Assembly: GCF_007744255.1 (NCBI RefSeq) | Contig: NZ_CP036267.1 | Location: 2,421,500 to 2,485,499, forward strand | Length of the DNA: 64,000 bases | DNA from: Thalassoglobus polymorphus | GTDB lineage: Bacteria; Planctomycetota; Planctomycetia; Planctomycetales; Planctomycetaceae | Reading direction: 5' to 3' | Part shown: positions 55,194-62,829 of the stretch, in pieces | How positions within the stretch are numbered: position 1 is the first letter of the stretch | Layout of the letters: every line of letters starts with the position of its first letter | Notes under the pieces: generated by a model | What the model was told of the DNA's origin: nothing | What the model saw: only the letters and a program-made list of their open reading frames with translations | Databases searched by the model: none | Program-made: the position numbers and the translations under genes

Positions 55194-57809
55194 TTGATTC
55201 GTGTCCGTTGTCGACATTGTGGTTCCCGGTTCCAGCTCCGCACCGAGGATGCTGGCAAAAAAGGCTTGTGTCCCAACAAAGAGTGTCGACAGCCGTTTCG
55301 CGCACCTGCAAACATTCCCAAGGAATCCGCGAAACCTGCGAAATCGTCCGGTCGGATGCCGGCTCGAAAACGACCTGGCAAAAAGCAGACTGCTTCTAGT
55401 CGACCAACGCCGGTCAGGAAGCAGAATCGAGGGAAACGAAAAAGGCGACAAAAACGATCGGTCTATCCGGTTGTGGCCGCATCTTGTGTCGGGATTGTGT
55501 TCTTGCTTGGATTCTTCACGTTCTGGTTCCGTTCGGATCATGGAGATTCTGACCGCGGAACGATTGTCGCAGCTGATCAACTGAATCCACTTGCCGAAAT
55601 CGACTTCGATAAAGAGATTAAACCTTTCTTTCAGAAATATTGCCTTGATTGCCATAGTGAGGACTTTCAAGAAGGCGACTTTAGTTTTGACCGCTACCCT
55701 GATGGTGATTCCATCAAGCGTGATCGGGAAATTTGGACGAAAGTTCAACAACTTGTCAGACTGGGCGCGATGCCCCCAGCCGATTCAGATCAACCGTCAA
55801 AAGACGAGAACCAGAAGATCATTGATTGGATCGATTATCAGCTCTTCTTTATCGATTGTTCCGTCCCGCATGATCCCGGACGTGTCACTGCAAGGCGACT
55901 CAATCGGACGGAGTACAACAACACTGTCCGAGATCTTTTAAACGTCGATTTCAGACCTGCAGACGACTTTCCTTCTGACGATGTCGGTTACGGGTTTGAC
56001 AACATCGGTGACGTCCTTTCCGTCCCCCCGTTATTGATTGAAAAATATCTGACTGCCGCTGAGCAAGTCGCAGAAAAAGCGATCATCACCCAGCACCCGA
56101 AATACTTTTCGAAGCGAGCATTCGGGAAGGAATTGAAAGAAGAAGGTGCTGTCTCAAGTCGAGGAGACGGAAGTAAAGCAATTGTCTCCCGAGGGCGCGT
56201 TTACCATCAGTTTAATCTTCCAGAGAACGGAACTTATCGCTTAATCATCAAGGCTTCAGCAGATCAAGCGGGGGACGAACTCGCGAAGATGGAGTTGAAA
56301 CTCGATGAGCGTGTCCTGAAGGTTCAAGAGATTCAAGGACACAAAGAAGAGAATCTGGTCGAGTTGGAATTCGAAGGGAGTGCAGGAAAGCAAACGCTTT
56401 CTGCTGCCTTTATTAACGACTTCTATAACCCCAAAGCAGAGAAGCGAAAAGACCGTAACCTGATAGTGAGGTCCCTTCGAGTTGAGGGGCCACTCGGTAT
56501 TCCTGATTCGGTACGTGAGTCCAACTCGCTGCTCAAGGTCTTCCCTGAAAACGGTGTCTCAGTTTCTCACGCTGCTCAATCGAACTTTCGAGAGTTTCTG
56601 CCACGCGCGTTTCGACGACCTGTGACAGAAGCGGAAATTTCTCAATACGTGTCGTTTGTCGAGATGGCGTCTGAACGAGGAGCCTCGTTCGCAGAGTCAA
56701 TGCGTATTGGCTTGCAGGCGATCCTCGTCTCACCGCACTTCCTCTTCCGTGTTGAAGAGAGTCGGCAACAAGTCGGTACGATGGAACAACTAGACGATTT
56801 CGCACTCGCGACTCGTATGTCGTATTTCATATGGAGTAGTTTACCGGATGAAGAGTTGTTTCAACTCGCAAAAGAAAACCGTCTCCATGAGCCGCAAATT
56901 CTGAAAGAACAGACCGAGCGGATGCTGGCTGACCCGAAGTCCGAAGCACTTGTGAAAAATTTCTCCGGGCAGTGGTTAGGTCTTCGCAAATTGACGACGA
57001 ACGAAGTCTCTCCAGATACTGCACTCTTCCCCGAGTTTAATGAGAAACTTCGCCTGGACATGTGGAAAGAGACGGAGTTGTACTTCGGTTCGATCGTGCA
57101 TGAAAATCGAAGTCTCTACGACCTGCTCGATGGTCGCTATTCATTCTTGAATGAGCGGCTGGCGAAACTTTACGGGATTGAAAATATCAAAGGGGAGAAT
57201 TTCCGCCGGGTTGAATTTCAGGATTCGCAGCGGTTGGGGGTTCTCACACATGCCAGTATTTTGACGCTGACGAGCTATCCCGACAGGACTTCACCCGTGA
57301 AGCGTGGACAGTGGGTTCTCGAAAACTTTCTCAACGATGCTCCACCAGATCCTCCCCCAACGGTCCCTGGTATTGAAGAGACACAATCGGCGAATCCGAA
57401 CCTTTCCTTCAGGGAACAATTAGAACTCCACCGGAAAGATCCTGGCTGTGCAGCGTGTCATGTCACCATGGATGAAATCGGTTTCGGGCTCGAAAACTTT
57501 GACGCCATTGGGCGCTGGAGAACGCAAGACGGAAAATTTGAAGTCAATGCCAGCGGGACTCTCCCTAATGGTGAGTCGTTTAACGGTCCAGAAGAGATGA
57601 TTGCTGTTCTTCGAGGCCGAAAAACAGAGTTCGGACGATGCGTAGCAGAAAAAATGCTAACATATGCGCTAGGACGAGGACTAGAATACTATGATCGATG
57701 CGCTATCGACAAGATTATGACCGATCTCGATAGTGATGACCGATTTTCTGTGCTTATCACCGGAATCGTTCAGTCGGCGCCGTTCCAACTGCGTCGAAAC
57801 AACAAATAG
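55194..57809 (+). CDS. Zinc ribbon-TM-cytochrome DUF1587/1592/1588/1585 protein
   Basis: 871 residues from a TTG; no ATG or GTG in frame lies between it and the upstream stop, and the zinc ribbon begins at once. Order: cytosolic zinc ribbon (C6, C9, C26, C31), basic Pro/Lys-rich linker, one membrane helix (about 98-120, VYPVVAASCVGIVFLLGFFTF), planctomycete cytochrome with haem site CLDCHSEDF, DUF1587 (TARRLNRTEYNNTVRDLL), a sugar-binding-like region, DUF1592 (FLPRAFRRPVTEAEI), DUF1588 (SYPDRTSPVKRGQWVLENFL) and DUF1585 (GRCVAEKMLTYALGRGLEYYDRC). A further CAACH lies in DPGCAACHVTMDEIGFG. Exported part of unknown function. It pairs with the DUF1552 gene 116 bp downstream. Confidence 0.88.
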   Translation: MIRVRCRHCGSRFQLRTEDAGKKGLCPNKECRQPFRAPANIPKESAKPAKSSGRMPARKRPGKKQTASSRPTPVRKQNRGKRKRRQKRSVYPVVAASCVGIVFLLGFFTFWFRSDHGDSDRGTIVAADQLNPLAEIDFDKEIKPFFQKYCLDCHSEDFQEGDFSFDRYPDGDSIKRDREIWTKVQQLVRLGAMPPADSDQPSKDENQKIIDWIDYQLFFIDCSVPHDPGRVTARRLNRTEYNNTVRDLLNVDFRPADDFPSDDVGYGFDNIGDVLSVPPLLIEKYLTAAEQVAEKAIITQHPKYFSKRAFGKELKEEGAVSSRGDGSKAIVSRGRVYHQFNLPENGTYRLIIKASADQAGDELAKMELKLDERVLKVQEIQGHKEENLVELEFEGSAGKQTLSAAFINDFYNPKAEKRKDRNLIVRSLRVEGPLGIPDSVRESNSLLKVFPENGVSVSHAAQSNFREFLPRAFRRPVTEAEISQYVSFVEMASERGASFAESMRIGLQAILVSPHFLFRVEESRQQVGTMEQLDDFALATRMSYFIWSSLPDEELFQLAKENRLHEPQILKEQTERMLADPKSEALVKNFSGQWLGLRKLTTNEVSPDTALFPEFNEKLRLDMWKETELYFGSIVHENRSLYDLLDGRYSFLNERLAKLYGIENIKGENFRRVEFQDSQRLGVLTHASILTLTSYPDRTSPVKRGQWVLENFLNDAPPDPPPTVPGIEETQSANPNLSFREQLELHRKDPGCAACHVTMDEIGFGLENFDAIGRWRTQDGKFEVNASGTLPNGESFNGPEEMIAVLRGRKTEFGRCVAEKMLTYALGRGLEYYDRCAIDKIMTDLDSDDRFSVLITGIVQSAPFQLRRNNK

Positions 57810-57925
57810 TTGAAGGAAAACGGATCAATCAGCCGACGTTCAATGTAAGGACTGCGGCGAAGGCTCCGTCTTAATAGCTGGTCTCTGTCGTAATACACGA
57901 CAGTGAAGATTTGAAAGGTATTCCA

Positions 57926-59251
57926 ATGAAACCGATTTCACGAAGAACGATGCTTCAAGGTGTTGGTGCAACACTTGCCTTGCCTGTTCTGGACGCAATG
58001 CTTCCAAACACAGCTTGGGCAGCGCCTGAGCAACTTGTGCAAAACCGAATGGGATTCATCTTCTTCCCGAACGGTGCCATCATGAAGGACTGGACTCCTG
58101 GCGAACTCGGCGAGAAGTTCTCACTTCCCAAAACACTCAAGCCGTTGGAGAAGCATCAAAAGGACATGCTTGTTCTTTCAGGACTCGCTCAAACCAAAGC
58201 CCGTGCAAACGGAGATGGAGGTGGTGACCATGCGCGCAACTCAGCAGCATTCCTGACCGGAGCACAACCGAGGAAAACGAGCGGTGCCGATATTCAAGCC
58301 GGCATTTCAGTCGATCAAATTGCGGCAGAAAAAATCGGATCTCAAACAAAACTTCCATCACTGGAACTTGGTATCGAACCGGGACGGCAAGCCGGTCGTT
58401 GCGATTCAGGGTATAGTTGTGCGTATGTTTCCAACATCTCCTGGAAAAGCCCTCAAACTCCGATGGCCAAGGAAGTGAACCCGAAACTGGTTTTCGAACG
58501 GATGTTCGGAACTGGCGAAGATCAAAAGGCGATGGAAGAACGGAACTTCTATCGCAAAAGTATTCTCGACTTTGTAGCGAGTGATACGAAGCAGCTTAAG
58601 AATAAACTTGGGCGCAATGATCAGCGAAAACTGGATGAATACTTCGCAAGTGTTCGTGAGATTGAACAGCGAATTGAACGTTCTGAAGTTGAAGCGGATC
58701 TCGCACGTCCAGATGTCGAGATTCCCGAAGGTGTTCCGAAAGATTGGGCAGAGCACGTACGAATGATGTACGACCTGATGGTGCTCGCATTCCAGACAGA
58801 CACTACCCGCGTCTGTACTTTCATGCTTGCAAACTCTGGTAGCAACCGAAGGTTCAAAGAAATCGGAGTCAACTCCGGGCATCACCAGATTTCGCATCAC
58901 CGGAATGATGAAGCCCTGGTTGCTAACCTGCAAAAAATTGATGAGTACTCTGTCAAACAGTTCAGCTACTTCCTGGACCGGATGAAGAGCGTCAAAGAAG
59001 GTGATGGAACTCTGCTGGACAACTCCATGTTGCTGTACGGTTCTGCCATCAGTGACGCCAACCGGCACACTCACCATGATTTGCCAATCCTGTTGGCTGG
59101 TCAGGGAGGCGGGACAGTGAAAACGGGGCGACATCTTCAGTACGAGAAAGAGACACCGATGAACAATCTCTTCTTGTCGATGCTCGATCGAATGAACGCT
59201 GGAGTCAAAGAGTTTGGTGACAGCACCGGACGGCTCGATCAATTGTCATAA
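57926..59251 (+). CDS. DUF1552 protein, Tat-type leader
   Basis: 441 residues from the ATG at 57926, chosen because GAAAGG lies eight bases upstream; an in-frame TTG at 57911 is less likely. A twin-arginine signal (PISRRTMLQGVGATLALPVLDAM, split at about 3-25) directs export. DUF1552 blocks: GFIFFPNGAIMKDWTPG, GGDHARNSAAFLTGAQPRKT, SCAYVSNISWKSPQTPMAKEV, TRVCTFMLANSGSNRRF and LLYGSAISDANRHTHHDLP. DUF1552 proteins almost always accompany DUF1592-type cytochrome proteins, as here, and share a fold with DUF1501. Function unknown. A terminator follows 30 bp after the stop. Confidence 0.9.
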   Translation: MKPISRRTMLQGVGATLALPVLDAMLPNTAWAAPEQLVQNRMGFIFFPNGAIMKDWTPGELGEKFSLPKTLKPLEKHQKDMLVLSGLAQTKARANGDGGGDHARNSAAFLTGAQPRKTSGADIQAGISVDQIAAEKIGSQTKLPSLELGIEPGRQAGRCDSGYSCAYVSNISWKSPQTPMAKEVNPKLVFERMFGTGEDQKAMEERNFYRKSILDFVASDTKQLKNKLGRNDQRKLDEYFASVREIEQRIERSEVEADLARPDVEIPEGVPKDWAEHVRMMYDLMVLAFQTDTTRVCTFMLANSGSNRRFKEIGVNSGHHQISHHRNDEALVANLQKIDEYSVKQFSYFLDRMKSVKEGDGTLLDNSMLLYGSAISDANRHTHHDLPILLAGQGGGTVKTGRHLQYEKETPMNNLFLSMLDRMNAGVKEFGDSTGRLDQLS

Positions 59252-59282
59252 CGGTAAGACTGACAATACTGCTCTACAGAAA

Positions 59283-59318
59283 ACCCTGCACTGAACTTCG
59301 ATTCGGTGCAGGGTTTTT
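59283..59318 (+). terminator. Intrinsic terminator after the DUF1552 gene
   Basis: ACCCTGCAC pairs with GTGCAGGGT across a 14-nt loop, followed by five T (the run begins inside the arm). It ends the DUF1592-DUF1552 transcript. The left flank is A-rich, so it may also work on the minus strand. Confidence 0.85.
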
Positions 59319-59391
59319 ACGTCTACCACAAGAAGTCGGCTCTGCTTTATCAGAAGAAGATCTTCTTAAACTCTACGAGCTGACGAATTCT

Positions 59392-59492
59392 TGCGCATCT
59401 TTCGAATTGGTTTGCAGGTTCTGCCTCGTGGCGAACAGTATTTTTATTAGCGAAACGCGTTCTTCACGGGCACACGGTAGAGCAAGCTGCTC
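59392..59492 (+). repeat. M2 element, full copy without M1
   Basis: TGCGCATCTTTCG ... AAGCTGCTC. The middle (AGTATTTTTATTAGCGAAACGC) preserves the TA used as the M1 insertion site at 19.9 kb. No M1 lies nearby, unlike most other loci. Confidence 0.75.
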
Positions 59493-59638
59493 AAAGAACC
59501 TTGTGGGTACTCGATGTGTGAGCTGCGTCGATCTATTGCATTCAGCTTTCTTCTGGTCTAGCTCGTTTCGATGCTCTCTATGACCCTGCTTTCGAGAATT
59601 GAACCGATGGGTTCCACTCGTACAGTGGTTTGGATCAC

Positions 59639-61120
59639 TCACTTCATCATGTTGTATTTCTTCATTTTGTTGTAGAGGGTCACTCGGCTGATACCGAGTT
59701 CTTTAGCGGTGTTGGTTCGCGAAAAATTGTTCTTGAAGAGGGTTTGCTCAATGATCTCCTTCTCGCTGCACGCGACTTTTTGTTCAAGAGAGCGATCATG
59801 ATCCTTCTGACTTTGATGTCCTAGTCGGACCGACGGGTCGTTTGTTGGCCCGACCTGACCGGCAAGAATGTTTGGCGGGAGATGTTCTCGGCTTAGGATG
59901 CCATCTTTGCAATAGATGACCGCTCGTTGCATGACGTGTTCGAGTTCACGCACATTTCCTGGCCAGGGATAGCTGAGAATCGAATCGAAGAGCGAATCGT
60001 CGACACGATGAATCGGAATCCCATGTTTCTCCTGAAACTTTTTGATAAACATCTTGCACATCGGAATGACGTCCACTTTCCGCTTTCGCAGTGGTAGCAA
60101 TTCGAATTTCATCATGTTTAATCGGTAGTACAAATCTGGTCGAAATAGCCCCTGTTCAACGAGCGGTTCCAAATCCAGGTTACTGGCGACAACCAGTCTG
60201 GCTTGTGACTGAAATGTCTGGTTCGAGCCGACCGGCTCAAACTCTCCTGTCTCGATGACCCGCAGCAACTTGACTTGTTGTTCCGGAGCAAGGACATCGA
60301 TTTCATCGAGGAGAATCGTTCCTTTCCGGGCAGCGATGAACTTGCCTTCTTTGTCAGCATGTGCACTGGTGAACGATCCTTTGACATGTCCAAAGAGTTC
60401 GCTTTCGATCAGGTCGCGCGGGAGTGCTCCGCAGGCAACATGTATGAATGGTTCATCTCGTCGAGGAGACGCTTCGTGGACGAGGTTCGAGAGAAATGTT
60501 TTCCCCGATCCGGTTTCCCCAATCAACAAGATAGTCACATTGTGAGAGCCAGCGACCATCAAGTCTTCCAGCATTTGTTTCATTTCCGGTGAACGCGTTT
60601 CAAAGTTCCGCGTGATCCCGGGAAACACAGCTTCACCGAATCCAGTTGTGACGATCGTAGGTGGGGGCTTTGGTGCTTCGGCTGTGCTTGCATGCGGCGA
60701 TGCAGTCGCGGAAGCCTCTTCTTCAACCGGAGCTTGTTCTTCGGCGTACTTCTGCTCAAGGCAACGCTGAAGTCTGTTTATGACCGATTCTACAGTAATG
60801 ATCCCGCTGAGGGCTTCGACATGTTTTGAATCGATGTGAGGCTGAAGCAGCACAGGAACTTCGTTCCCTACAAGAGCCAATGACAGCGTCTGTGTAGAGC
60901 TCTGCTGTAAGTGATTCAGAACCCGGTCGATGACAGCTCCATCGCTGAGTTCCCAACGCTGATCTGTCACCAACACATCAATCTTCTCATCAACAAGCAA
61001 CGGCAAGATGCTCGAGAGGTGTGTGGAGACCATGATGTCGAAGTCTTTTTCAAGAACGTTTCGGAGTTGGCTCCCAAAATTTTCGTCGGGGCTGGAGAAA
61101 AAGAGTTTGAGTCGAGGCAT
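59639..61120 (-). CDS. Sigma-54-type activator with altered GAFTGA loop
   Basis: 493 residues. Order: divergent receiver-like domain (about 3-120; D53 in VLVTDQRW present, but the first-strand acidic pair is replaced by FFSSPD), Glu/Ala/Pro-rich linker (about 127-160), AAA+ domain with Walker A GETGSGKT (201-208), ESELFGHVKGSFTSAH (248-253 read GSFTSA where activators have GAFTGA), ILLDEIDVLAPE (Walker B) and PDLYYRLNMMKFELLPLRKR, then a Fis HTH (TAKELGISRVTLYNKMKKY). The loop change may weaken or alter contact with sigma-54. It is a paralogue of the gene at 25.2-26.6 kb. No kinase is adjacent. Confidence 0.88.
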   Translation of the reverse strand: MPRLKLFFSSPDENFGSQLRNVLEKDFDIMVSTHLSSILPLLVDEKIDVLVTDQRWELSDGAVIDRVLNHLQQSSTQTLSLALVGNEVPVLLQPHIDSKHVEALSGIITVESVINRLQRCLEQKYAEEQAPVEEEASATASPHASTAEAPKPPPTIVTTGFGEAVFPGITRNFETRSPEMKQMLEDLMVAGSHNVTILLIGETGSGKTFLSNLVHEASPRRDEPFIHVACGALPRDLIESELFGHVKGSFTSAHADKEGKFIAARKGTILLDEIDVLAPEQQVKLLRVIETGEFEPVGSNQTFQSQARLVVASNLDLEPLVEQGLFRPDLYYRLNMMKFELLPLRKRKVDVIPMCKMFIKKFQEKHGIPIHRVDDSLFDSILSYPWPGNVRELEHVMQRAVIYCKDGILSREHLPPNILAGQVGPTNDPSVRLGHQSQKDHDRSLEQKVACSEKEIIEQTLFKNNFSRTNTAKELGISRVTLYNKMKKYNMMK

Positions 61121-61275
61121 CGGAATGTTCTTTCGATGTAACTTGCGACAGAACAGATGTGAGAGCTGCGTACGATGTGAAACAGTCTGTCAGGCTGCCT
61201 TCACATCAAGTCAACATCTCTTAATGATCAACTTCAGTGCCAGTGAGTCCGAATTCGGTGATCAGAAACGAAATC

Positions 61276-61548
61276 ATGTTCAATTCTTTTGACAACGCTG
61301 AACAACGCCCCGGCGCATCCTTCGTAAATGGACTCGTATTTCCAGATGAAACTCGTTTTGAGAGCAGTCTTTCAGCGATTAAAGAACTTGCAAAAGAGGT
61401 CGAAAGTCACAGGGGAATTTCAATGGTGACCTACGTCAACGTCGCGTTAAGGCATCATGCGGCAACACTCAATGTTGTTTTTATGCAACAAGGAACTGTG
61501 CAGAGCTTCCAAAAGTTGGCGAGGATACCGAAGTCAAAAGAGCTATGA
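61276..61548 (+). CDS. Possible small hypothetical protein
   Basis: 90 residues from the ATG at 61276; an in-frame GTG at 61237 would add 13. The middle has plausible helical residue use (SSLSAIKELAKEVESHRG, then MVTYVNVALRHHAATLNVVF). No family recognised, weak ribosome binding site. It diverges from the sigma-54 activator gene and lies in a gene-poor stretch. Confidence 0.35.
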   Translation: MFNSFDNAEQRPGASFVNGLVFPDETRFESSLSAIKELAKEVESHRGISMVTYVNVALRHHAATLNVVFMQQGTVQSFQKLARIPKSKEL

Positions 61549-62023
61549 ACTCAGGGAGCAGAGGTTCCAGACTTGTGGGTTGGCTACAAACAAGCAGGAT
61601 GATGAGATAGATCCACTCTCCCAGAAAATCCATCTACCGAGGTTCTGCTTCCACCGAAATGTCTCGACCTTGGCGGGGCGCAGGCCAATGGAACGTCTGG
61701 ATATGAACACCGGTTCACATGACGTGTGTTTCTCTGGTAAGAGATTGAACTCCACGAGTAAAGTCTGGAATACGATTTCCGTGGACGCTAGCAGCTCGTG
61801 AACGCGGAGTTCGAATTGAAGAGATTGATGCTGGCGAGCGAAGGCATTTACTCCGGTCAATTAATGGCCTCGGCCTCTCCAGTCGAGATGCGCTCTGCTC
61901 TGTCCCCTTTTGGTGGATCTTTCACACATGCTGTAGCGTAGGAATAAGTCACGCTGGGCGTTGGCGTTGACCGTTGGGGGATTGGGTGGTCTGCGAGCTT
62001 GGCGCAGGAATATTTGGGGGGGG

Positions 62024-62087
62024 GATCCAAATTGCTCTCTCAAGAATTGAGAAAAGCGGTAGCTCCAGAGGTTTACGGACCGGTTCT
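62024..62087 (-). repeat. M1 element, left end missing
   Basis: Inverse-orientation M1 lacking its first bases, which are replaced by a G9 run and GATCC. It ends GGACCGGTTCT with TA, directly joined to the second part of an M2 element. Confidence 0.65.
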
Positions 62088-62143
62088 AGTAAAAAGCTGT
62101 TCGCCACGAGGCAGATCCTGCAAACCAATTCGAAAGATGTTCT
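62088..62143 (-). repeat. M2 element, second part only
   Basis: Inverse orientation, from AGTAAAAAGCTGTTCGCC to CCAATTCGAAAGATGTTCT, with TA at the right edge. It begins exactly where the M1 insertion splits M2 at 19.9 kb, so this is the remnant of a second M1-in-M2 composite. Confidence 0.7.
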
Positions 62144-62401
62144 AGCTTAGCTTTGCTTTAGATCTGGAACGCTATTGTTTTGCCTACTCAAGATGTCCCC
62201 TGAGGCAATGTTTGCGTAGCGACGTCGGAACAGCATTCACGGATTGTGATCACGGTTTGTGAGCGAGGTGTTCCAAACGAGAGAGAGGTAGAACTCTTGT
62301 GGGGTTCACTATGCGGAGTCTCTGTGTCCGGGAAGAGAGCTTTTCATCCGGTGACTCGCTCTTTTCCGCGAGACAGATCGCACACTCTTTCAGAATGCCT
62401 T

Positions 62402-62479
62402 AGAACTGGTCTCGAAACTTGCTGTTCCTATCTCTGATACAGAGAAAGGTCGCAATGCCATCGTTATTGAGAATGCTCT
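62402..62479 (-). repeat. M1-like element, strongly diverged
   Basis: Starts TAGAACTGGTCTCGAAACTTG, close to the M1 left end, and keeps an internal hairpin (CTCTGATACAGAG). It ends GAATGCTC with TA. That TA is part of the TAG stop of the small CsrA-like gene. Assignment to M1 is tentative. Confidence 0.4.
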
Positions 62480-62699
62480 AGCAGACGTTGGCCAGAATGT
62501 CTTCCGAACCTGCAAAACTTTCATCGATCTCAGCTTGTCCGTCGTCAAGAATTTCAAAACAAAGCCCATCACCTTCGACAGAGACAATTGTCACTGTATA
62601 CTCGCCAACATGAATCGTTTCGCCAACGGATAGTTCGATCAAATGTTCTTGCACAGTTTGTCTCCGTAGAACCGGATGAGATGTTATCAATGTGCGCAT
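62478..62699 (-). CDS. Small protein with CsrA-like pattern
   Basis: 73 residues from the ATG at 62699; upstream in-frame codons to 62732 are less likely. After a 20-residue lead, the segment ELSVGETIHVGEYTVTIVSV then EGDGLCFEILDDG follows the strand pattern of CsrA (vGExIxIGxxIxItVvxVxGxxvrlGI). The acidic tail (QAEIDESFAGSEDI) and lack of the CsrA N-terminal LVLSRK are differences. If related, it could be an RNA-binding regulator, but this is inference from a short pattern. The stop codon TAG overlaps an M1-like element edge. It diverges from truD. Confidence 0.5.
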   Translation of the reverse strand: MRTLITSHPVLRRQTVQEHLIELSVGETIHVGEYTVTIVSVEGDGLCFEILDDGQAEIDESFAGSEDILANVC

Positions 62700-62829
62700 G
62701 ACAGAAAGAGTCAGGCGAAACGGACTATACACCGGAGTTACAAACTCGCCAACTGAAAAACGTCAAGCTGTTTCAAAATCCTTCAAAGATTTTCAAACTT
62801 TCGTGACTCATGAACAAAAAGACATCTTG

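Larger units (their letters stand above)
59252..59638. other. Intergenic stretch with terminator and M2
   Basis: Holds the terminator at 59283-59318 and M2 at 59392-59492. A minus-strand GTG at 59642 overlaps the stop of the sigma-54 activator gene (GTGA) and opens an 89-codon frame, but half of it reads through M2, so I do not count it as a gene. Confidence 0.5.
61549..62477. other. Gene-poor stretch with repeat elements
   Basis: Opposed open frames at 61457-61801 (+) and 61543-61860 (-) cover the same DNA and neither has a good start. A minus-strand frame at 61861-62043 is also unconvincing. There is a run of nine G at 62016-62024, then M1/M2 remnants at 62024-62143. The 62145-62400 part shows nothing recognisable. 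Confidence 0.4.

Noticed and set aside
59373-59642. Minus-strand frame starting at a GTGA overlap with the sigma-54 activator stop
   Set aside because: The second half translates the M2 element in inverse orientation, so it is not a conserved gene; the overlap looks accidental.
61543-61860. Minus-strand open frame of 105 codons
   Set aside because: Starts with TTG without a ribosome binding site and overlaps a competing plus-strand frame; no family recognised. Left as unresolved in the gap description.
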